Shown here piece by piece: positions 6,623 through 11,676 of a stretch of DNA of 11,676 nucleotides (the first letter of the stretch is position 1; the number at the start of each line of letters is the position of its first letter). Source of the stretch: Acidobacteriaceae bacterium (GTDB lineage: Bacteria > Acidobacteriota > Terriglobia > Bryobacterales > Bryobacteraceae). The notes under the pieces are model-generated. The model was not told the DNA's origin. It saw only the letters and a list, made by a program, of their open reading frames with translations, and made no database searches. The stretch covers positions 1-11,676 of the forward strand of contig JAFAQG010000995.1 in NCBI GenBank assembly GCA_019246575.1. Direction: 5' to 3'. Made by a program: the position numbers and the translations under genes.

Positions 6623-8416
6623 CTAGGCAAGCCTCACTTTGATCGAAGCTGCATAGTCGGTATGCGGCCGCTCGTTTCGCGGCAAGGTGACACGGAGCCC
6701 CTGCGGGTCCTGAGTCCAATCCACCTTCCCGTTCACACCAAGAACCTCCACATTCGCGACCTTGCCTGCGATGGACGACGACGTCCCCAACGCTTTCACC
6801 ACGACAGGCTCGGTTGGCCAACCGAACGCAATCGCGTAAACAACCGTGTTGGCCTTGTTGCGAGTGAAGCGAATGTCCTGAGGCCCAAGCTTGCTGACGC
6901 TCTCGCCTTTAAAAGAACCGCTCGTAACTGAGTTTGGTCCTTCGCCATAGATTTTGCACGGACGGGTCTCAAAAATTGCTTCGCCGTTGACGTCCATCCA
7001 AGCGGTTAAATGATCCAAGAACGTGATCTCCTTGGCGTCGAGAGTCCCGTCGGGCCTGCCCGGAATGTTCAGGATGAACGTCCCGTTCTTGCTAACGGCA
7101 TCGATCATCCAATGAACGATGTCGCGAGGAGAAGCATACCCGCCGTACTCGCCGGGCTTTTCAAAAAGGTCGCGATTGTAATGCCATTGACCGATGCATG
7201 TCTCCGACTGCCATGGGTACGGCATGATTTCTTTCGTCAGTCCCCGCTCATAATCGGCGACAACGGCCTTCGCCCAGTTATCGGGGATGTTCTTACCATT
7301 GAGCACCGCCTCCATCTTGCCGCCGCGGTTGCGCAGATTGGAATTGTAGAAGTAAGCGCCGATGTTCATGCCGGCCCAGCCGAGAGGCAACCGGCTATTG
7401 TCGAAGTACAGTAAGTCCGGGCCGTGTTGATCCACGAGATCGCGCGTACGGTCGTAGAAGTTCTTCACATACGAAGCGTCGGGAAGCGCATCGAAGGGAT
7501 GCTTCACGCCATACAATTGCTGCGGGTCGTACCCCTGCCACCATTCCGATTGTCCGGCGGTAGCGGTCAGCCTCCCGTCATACGGCACGCCGGTCAAAGG
7601 ACCCTTCTTGTCCGCATCGTGTGAAGGCTGGAACCACCACCAGTTGCGCCCTTGATGCACGGTAACACCGAACCGCATGCCATTAGCGCGAGCAAGCTTC
7701 GCCCACGTTCCGATCACATCACGGTGTGGTCCGAGGTTGACGGCATTCCATGGCTGCTGCTTCGAATTCCAGGTGTCGAAGCCATCATGATGGTTCGCCA
7801 ACGCTATAAAGATCTTCGCTCCCGCCCGTTTGTAGCGCTGAATCAGTTCCTCTGGTTGCCAGTTAAGCAAAGTCCATTGCGCACACAGGTCTTTGTAACC
7901 GAAGTTCGACGGGTGCCCATAGTGTTCAAGCTGGTACTTGTAAGCGCGGCCGCCCTCCAGATACATCCCCCTCGCGTACCAATCGCCGGCCTCGGGTACG
8001 CATTGCGGACTCCAATGCGCCCAGATACCAAACTTCGCATCGCGATACCACTCGGGAGCTTCGTAATCGAGCAGCGACTCCCAAGTGGGCTGAAACGGAC
8101 CATCGCCGTGCAGACCGGGAACCGGAGCCGTCATCGGAACCCCATCCCAAGAGCCGCCGGGAACCGGCAATTGCGACGGTTCCCCCCAAGCCGTGGGCTT
8201 CCAGTTCGCCTCATCTAACTTGGTGGAAACGATGTTGCCATCGCGTAAAACGTAAAACGTGCGGCGCTCTGGGGCCATTGCACAAAAGTGCGCGTAGTCC
8301 TGCTGCCATTGGTTGAACCCCGGCGCGCTTTGCCCTGCTGCGCCCGTGTCCTGTCCTCGTATCCGCGCTGGGGCGGCAAGCAACGAGGCTGTTTTAAAAA
8401 ATTCCCGCCGATGCAA
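6623..8416 (-). CDS. GH29 alpha-L-fucosidase, Tat-exported
   Basis: Retaining alpha-L-fucosidase that would release terminal L-fucose from glycans outside the cytoplasm. With the TTG start at 8416 the product has 597 residues and opens with HRREFFKTASLLAAPARI, a twin-arginine leader. A GTG at 8449 (608 residues) is possible but lacks a ribosome site; the TTG has GAGGAG eight bases upstream. GH29 landmarks: WYRDAKFGIWAHWSPQ (about 123-138), GDWYARGMY, AKIFIALANHHDGFDTWNS (about 200-218) with the HH pair at 209-210, GPHRDVIG, and LLYFDN with presumed nucleophile D339. FILNIPGRPDG and ITFLDHLTAWMDVNGEAIF close the barrel, and a C-terminal beta domain follows. About 60 residues (34-95) between leader and catalytic domain are not typical of the core family. 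It is transcribed toward the permease unit but separated from it by the dehydrogenase remnant, so co-transcription is uncertain. Confidence 0.92.
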   Translation of the reverse strand: MHRREFFKTASLLAAPARIRGQDTGAAGQSAPGFNQWQQDYAHFCAMAPERRTFYVLRDGNIVSTKLDEANWKPTAWGEPSQLPVPGGSWDGVPMTAPVPGLHGDGPFQPTWESLLDYEAPEWYRDAKFGIWAHWSPQCVPEAGDWYARGMYLEGGRAYKYQLEHYGHPSNFGYKDLCAQWTLLNWQPEELIQRYKRAGAKIFIALANHHDGFDTWNSKQQPWNAVNLGPHRDVIGTWAKLARANGMRFGVTVHQGRNWWWFQPSHDADKKGPLTGVPYDGRLTATAGQSEWWQGYDPQQLYGVKHPFDALPDASYVKNFYDRTRDLVDQHGPDLLYFDNSRLPLGWAGMNIGAYFYNSNLRNRGGKMEAVLNGKNIPDNWAKAVVADYERGLTKEIMPYPWQSETCIGQWHYNRDLFEKPGEYGGYASPRDIVHWMIDAVSKNGTFILNIPGRPDGTLDAKEITFLDHLTAWMDVNGEAIFETRPCKIYGEGPNSVTSGSFKGESVSKLGPQDIRFTRNKANTVVYAIAFGWPTEPVVVKALGTSSSIAGKVANVEVLGVNGKVDWTQDPQGLRVTLPRNERPHTDYAASIKVRLA

Positions 8417-8424
8417 TCTCCACT

Positions 8425-8430
8425 CTCCTC
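8425..8430 (-). promoter_or_regulatory. Ribosome binding site favouring the TTG start of the fucosidase gene
   Basis: The minus strand reads GAGGAG here, eight bases before the TTG at 8416-8414. The in-frame GTG at 8449 has no comparable site. Starting at the TTG also places the twin-arginine pair right at the N terminus, as expected for a Tat leader. Confidence 0.5.
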
Positions 8431-8462
8431 GTCTCACAGCAAAGCGCACTTATCGTACACCG

Positions 8463-8657
8463 GCGACTGTGGGCCGACTCCGCCACGACATACAGGCGTA
8501 TGCGAAAATGTCGAACGTCGAGGTTGCAGCGATCTGCAATGTCGACCAAGTCGGTGCTTCAGCGGCGCGTACAGGAAGCCGAAAATTCTCACCGAAGCGA
8601 ATCGCATGTTCAAGCCAGCTTCGTACGGCGCGCCTTATACAATTCCGGAGAAAGTTT
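8463..8657 (+). pseudogene. Probable remnant of a Gfo/Idh/MocA oxidoreductase
   Basis: The plus-strand frame at 8463 reads VGRLRHDIQAYAKMSNVEV then AAICNVDQ. This looks like the first Rossmann beta-alpha-beta unit of a Gfo/Idh/MocA protein: G-rich loop, helix, then a strand ending in the acidic turn that normally reads DVD. The similarity fades after about residue 40. A second frame then gives YRKPKILTEANRMF and ends in PYTIPEKV with a TAG at 8657-8659. It could be the C-terminal end of the same gene after an internal deletion and frameshift, but I cannot confirm that. An intact member of the superfamily lies downstream at 10049. The region also has to hold the promoters for the divergent fucosidase and aminotransferase genes; I see no clear -35/-10 pair. 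Confidence 0.4.
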
Positions 8658-8672
8658 AGCACTCACTCGAAT

Positions 8673-10049
8673 ATGGCCCGAGAATACACTCTTACACCCA
8701 GGCGTGTTCCCAGGGTGGAGACAGCATTCCGCAGAATTGTCACGGATTTCCCCGTTCCCGAATCGATCCCGCTACTGCTGAAACTGCAAACGTACGAACC
8801 GGTTGCGATGCGTGGCCAAGCGCCTGTCGTTTGGGACCATGGAGAAGGTTTTCAGGTGTTCGACGCCTGGGGTAACAAATGGATCGACTGGTCCTCTGGT
8901 GTCCTGATCGCGAACGCAGGCCACGGACGCCGCGAAATTTCGGACGCTATTGCGCGCCAGGCTTCGTCGAAGCTGCTCACCAACTACTGCTTCCCAAGCG
9001 ACATCCGCGCCCAGCTCGTCGCGAAATTAGCGAGTCTGCTGCCGGATCCGCTGAAGAAAATTTTCCTGCTGACGACTGGTTCTGAAACAGTCGAGTGCGC
9101 CATCAAGCTGTGCCGAACACACGGGTCGAGGGCCGGCGGCCGCGGCAAGCATGTCATCGTCTCTTACGACAAAGCCTTTCATGGCCGTACGCTCGGATCG
9201 CAGCAGGCAGGGGGCATTCCATCGCTAAAGGAATGGATCGTCAATCTCGACCCTGGCTTCATCCAGATTTCTTTCCCCGATGGTTTCCGAACCAGGGACA
9301 ACTCCTTTGAGGGGTTCGAACGCGCATTGCGTGAACGGAACATTGGGCCCGCAGATGTGGCCGGTGTCATTCTCGAAACTTACCAGGGCGGAAGTGCAGC
9401 CTTCGCACCCGTCGAATACATGCAGGCCCTGCGCGAATGGTGCACACAACACAACGCTCTGCTCGTTTGCGATGAGGTACAAGCCGGCTTTGGCCGGACA
9501 GGAACGCTTTGGGGATTCGAGCACTACGGAATTGTTCCCGATCTGGCCCTCTTCGGAAAAGGTATGTCCAGCTCGTTGCCGATCTCGGCTGTCGCAGGCC
9601 GGCCGGACATTATGGACCTGCATCCGCCGGGCAGCATGACATCCACGCACACAGGAAATCCGATCTGCTGCGCCGCTGCACTCGCTTCAATTGACCTCGT
9701 TCTCTCGGAGAATCTCGCGGGTAACGCCTGCCGCACTGGCAGTGTCTTGCATGATCGCCTGCGTGCGCTTCAGTCGCGCTTTCCGCAGATCGGCAGCGTC
9801 GATGGCAAGGGGCTGGTCGCAGGTGTTTCCTGTGTGATTCCCGGTACGAAAGAACCGGATGGCGATCTGGCATGGGATGTGGTCGAGCGCTGCGTCGAAA
9901 AAGGCGTGCTCATGTTCAGTCCCGTCGGCTTGGGCGGCGGAACCGTTAAAATTTCTCCGTCCTTGGTCATTGATAAGCCGGCAATTCTCGAAAGTGTGGC
10001 GGTACTCGAAGAGGCATTCGCGGAACTCACTGCAAGAGCAGCAGCCTGA
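8673..10049 (+). CDS. Class III pyridoxal-phosphate aminotransferase
   Basis: Cytoplasmic PLP enzyme of 458 residues, fold type I, class III (the 4-aminobutyrate/ornithine/glutamate-semialdehyde group). It moves an amino group between an amino donor and an aldehyde or ketone. Landmarks: GVLIANAGHGRREI (76-89), TTGSETVECAIKL (134-146) for phosphate binding, HGRTLG (170-175), VILETYQGG (232-240), LLVCDEVQAGFGRTG (263-277) with D267 contacting the pyridine nitrogen, LFGKGMSSSLPISAV with Schiff-base lysine K296, and STHTGNP (324-330). The frame is open back to 8313, but the ATG at 8673 gives the normal family length and avoids the remnant upstream. No good Shine-Dalgarno site precedes it (a GGAG lies 22 bases away). 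Its stop overlaps the next start as TGATG. The substrate is unknown; pairing with a sugar-type dehydrogenase suggests a keto-sugar or keto-polyol rather than GABA. Confidence 0.9.
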   Translation: MAREYTLTPRRVPRVETAFRRIVTDFPVPESIPLLLKLQTYEPVAMRGQAPVVWDHGEGFQVFDAWGNKWIDWSSGVLIANAGHGRREISDAIARQASSKLLTNYCFPSDIRAQLVAKLASLLPDPLKKIFLLTTGSETVECAIKLCRTHGSRAGGRGKHVIVSYDKAFHGRTLGSQQAGGIPSLKEWIVNLDPGFIQISFPDGFRTRDNSFEGFERALRERNIGPADVAGVILETYQGGSAAFAPVEYMQALREWCTQHNALLVCDEVQAGFGRTGTLWGFEHYGIVPDLALFGKGMSSSLPISAVAGRPDIMDLHPPGSMTSTHTGNPICCAAALASIDLVLSENLAGNACRTGSVLHDRLRALQSRFPQIGSVDGKGLVAGVSCVIPGTKEPDGDLAWDVVERCVEKGVLMFSPVGLGGGTVKISPSLVIDKPAILESVAVLEEAFAELTARAAA

Positions 10050-11260
10050 TGAGCAAGCCGGAAGTTCTTGTGGTCGGAGGCGGCATGATTACGCATGATC
10101 AGCTTCTGCCTTCTCTCTATCATTTGCAGCGGCAAGGACGACTCGGCGAAATCTCCGTCTGTGCACAGCGCCGCAGAACGGTGCAAGCCCTAAGTGCCTC
10201 CCGCACTTTGGCCGAGGCGTTCCCAGGCCAGTCGTTCCGCTGTTTTCCGAACAGCGGTGATTCCGATAAGCCCGAACCTGATCTGTTTCGCGATCTGATC
10301 GCGCGCATGTCACCGGGCAATATCGTGGTTGTTGCCGTTCCGGACCCGTTGCATTTCGACGTCATCATGACGGCGCTCCGCCACGACCAGCACGTCTGTA
10401 CCGTCAAGCCTCTGGTGCTGAAGCATGCTCACGCTGTCGAGATCGCGCAGACAGCACATTCGCGCGGCTTGGTGGTCGGAATTGATTACCACAAGCGTTT
10501 TGACCATCGCAGCCTGATGGCTCGGCGCAATTACCGGGCCGGGCTCTTTGGGGAATTCAAACTAGGAACTGCGTGTCTGCTCGAAAAGTGGTATTACCGC
10601 TCTTCGAACTTCCAAAACTGGATGACTACGGCTAATTCCGATGCCTTCACCTATATCGGCTGTCACTATGTCGATCTGGTTCACTTCATCACCGGGCTGA
10701 TCCCGGCGGCAGTCAGCGTCTACGGAGTAATCGACCAGTTTCCAAACGGGAAGGAAGGATTTCTTTGGAGCGATGCGCGGGTGATTTGGAGCAACGGCGC
10801 ATGTCTCAACGTGCAGAATGCCCTGGGCTACCCCGACGCCGCCGCCGGCAGCAATACGCAGGAGCTTACGATGTACTGCAAAGGCGCCGCGGACGGGGCA
10901 TTGATCTCGCACTCGGATCAGTACCGGGGTATGAAATATTCATACGCACGAGCGAGCAACGATCCGGGAGCCACGCAGTATACCGAGCCGAATCCCGATT
11001 ACTTCCAATACCTCGATTTCGGCGGCAGTGCTCTCGTTCCGGCCGGGTATGGGTACCGATCCATTGAATACATCATTGACGCGTGCATCCGGGTGGAATC
11101 GATTCCGCGCAGCGACGTTCGTCAGCGTCGATCAATTCTCGGAGAACTCGACGAAACCGGCATCATGGCTACACCCGCGAACAGCAGCTACAACGAGCGT
11201 GTCATCGAAGCGGGCCGGGAATCTATTTTGAACGGCGGAAAGGCCGTGCAATTACGCTGA
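10049..11260 (+). CDS. Gfo/Idh/MocA family NAD(P)-dependent oxidoreductase
   Basis: Cytoplasmic sugar- or polyol-type dehydrogenase of 403 residues. The N-terminal Rossmann fold begins at once (VLVVGGGMITHDQLLPSL, 6-23) and continues with IVVVAVPDPLHFDVIMTAL (92-110). The usual EKP turn, whose lysine takes part in catalysis, appears as VKP (119-121): the lysine K120 is kept but the glutamate is valine. LVVGIDYHKRFD (141-152) follows, then GCHYVDLVHFITG (204-216), where H206 and D209 match the histidine/aspartate pattern of the active-site helix. The C-terminal beta-sheet domain runs to about 350 and ends with GYGYRSIEYIIDACIRVE. The ATG shares one base with the aminotransferase stop, so the two are probably co-translated. 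This suggests that one enzyme makes the keto compound used by the other. The last 38 bases overlap the convergent PEP-CTERM gene. The family is clear; the substrate is not. Confidence 0.9.
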   Translation: MSKPEVLVVGGGMITHDQLLPSLYHLQRQGRLGEISVCAQRRRTVQALSASRTLAEAFPGQSFRCFPNSGDSDKPEPDLFRDLIARMSPGNIVVVAVPDPLHFDVIMTALRHDQHVCTVKPLVLKHAHAVEIAQTAHSRGLVVGIDYHKRFDHRSLMARRNYRAGLFGEFKLGTACLLEKWYYRSSNFQNWMTTANSDAFTYIGCHYVDLVHFITGLIPAAVSVYGVIDQFPNGKEGFLWSDARVIWSNGACLNVQNALGYPDAAAGSNTQELTMYCKGAADGALISHSDQYRGMKYSYARASNDPGATQYTEPNPDYFQYLDFGGSALVPAGYGYRSIEYIIDACIRVESIPRSDVRQRRSILGELDETGIMATPANSSYNERVIEAGRESILNGGKAVQLR

Positions 11261-11676
11261 GCGCCCCCAACCCGACGCCAAACAACAAATACGAACTAGG
11301 CTCCGGGGCATCTGCAACTAGCGCAGCCGTGTCGTCGTCCTCCACATCTAGGGGGAACTTTACTTCACTGAACGGCTGAAGATCTGTGCTCACGTAACCC
11401 GCCAGTTCCTGAACCGCCAAAACCGGTCCTGGAATGATCACATATGTAAAGAATGGCGATGGGACTGGCAGACTCCCAACCAAAGGTGTAATCAGATTGA
11501 AGGAGCCGGCGGCAGGCAGTCCACCCCATACGCCGGCATTCACGAAGTAGTCCATTTCGCCCTGTGCGTCAGCAGCGACTACACCGTTATTCACAGGGCC
11601 GCCAAGCACACCGGCGCCTCCGTCATTGAGGAATCTGCCGAAGATTCCTACGCCCGCTACTCCGGCCAGCGAAGGA
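11223..11676 (-). CDS. PEP-CTERM sorting-domain protein (partial, runs off right edge)
   Basis: The minus-strand frame is open from the right edge to a TAG at 11225-11223, giving about 150 residues of the C-terminal part; an in-frame GTG at 11609 is internal, not the start. The last 28 residues form a PEP-CTERM signal: APEPSS, a hydrophobic helix (YLLFGVGLGALSVIA), then the basic tail RPFRRSK. Proteins with this tail are exported and processed by an exosortase, usually in bacteria that make exopolysaccharide. The rest is Gly/Val/Pro-rich with likely beta structure (GEMDYFVNAGVWGG, PSPFFTYVIIPGP) and has no recognised enzyme motif. A secretion signal is expected upstream, outside the window. 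The 3' end overlaps that of the Gfo/Idh/MocA gene by 38 bases. No exosortase gene is in the window. Role unknown. Confidence 0.82.
   Translation of the reverse strand, partial: PSLAGVAGVGIFGRFLNDGGAGVLGGPVNNGVVAADAQGEMDYFVNAGVWGGLPAAGSFNLITPLVGSLPVPSPFFTYVIIPGPVLAVQELAGYVSTDLQPFSEVKFPLDVEDDDTAALVADAPEPSSYLLFGVGLGALSVIARPFRRSK

Noticed and set aside
7652..8218. Plus-strand frame of 188 residues
   Set aside because: Antisense to the conserved GH29 catalytic region; no recognisable domain.
5242..8416. Complete sialic-acid or fucose catabolic cluster
   Set aside because: Only NanE-kinase, a permease and a fucosidase are present; lyase, deacetylase, deaminase, fucose isomerase/dehydrogenase and aldolase genes are absent from the window.
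8313..8672. Long N-terminal extension of the aminotransferase
   Set aside because: It would add 120 residues unrelated to the class III fold and read through the antisense fucosidase start and the oxidoreductase fragment.

Overview
The window looks like an accessory carbohydrate-use region of an Acidobacteriota chromosome, most like the Solibacter/Bryobacter group. Three things suggest this: the start of a very large TonB-dependent receptor with an N-terminal carboxypeptidase-regulatory-like domain (an Oar-type protein greatly expanded in that phylum), a PEP-CTERM protein, and several sugar genes with Tat leaders in moderately GC-rich DNA. The taxonomic call is inference; no rRNA or marker gene is present.

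Layout. 1-1300 (minus): N-terminal third of the TonB-dependent receptor, running off the left edge. 1399-2544 (plus): a secreted protein of unknown function, divergent from the receptor. 6312-2562 (minus): a compact three-gene unit, a RhaT-family sugar permease, a fused NanE epimerase/ROK kinase and a Tat-exported DUF4434 (glycoside-hydrolase-like) protein, joined by two ATGA stop/start overlaps. About 6600-6386 (minus): the degraded C-terminal end of a short-chain dehydrogenase. 8416-6623 (minus): a Tat-exported GH29 alpha-L-fucosidase. 8463-8657 (plus): a probable remnant of a Gfo/Idh/MocA oxidoreductase. 8673-11260 (plus): a class III aminotransferase and an intact Gfo/Idh/MocA oxidoreductase, joined by a TGATG junction. 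11223-11676 (minus): the C-terminal part of a PEP-CTERM protein, overlapping the oxidoreductase tail by 38 bases and running off the right edge.

Working model (inference). The exported fucosidase and DUF4434 protein trim glycans outside the cytoplasm, the RhaT-type permease imports a released sugar, and the NanE-kinase fusion phosphorylates and epimerises an N-acetylated hexosamine (ManNAc to ManNAc-6-P to GlcNAc-6-P). The aminotransferase/oxidoreductase pair on the other strand could add or remove an amino group on a sugar or polyol through a keto intermediate. The window has no sialate lyase (NanA), NagA, NagB, fucose or rhamnose catabolic gene and no transcriptional regulator, so the real substrate is open. 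Two gene remnants beside the fucosidase show that this locus has been rearranged. I found no tRNA, rRNA, CRISPR array, insertion sequence, riboswitch or convincing intrinsic terminator.
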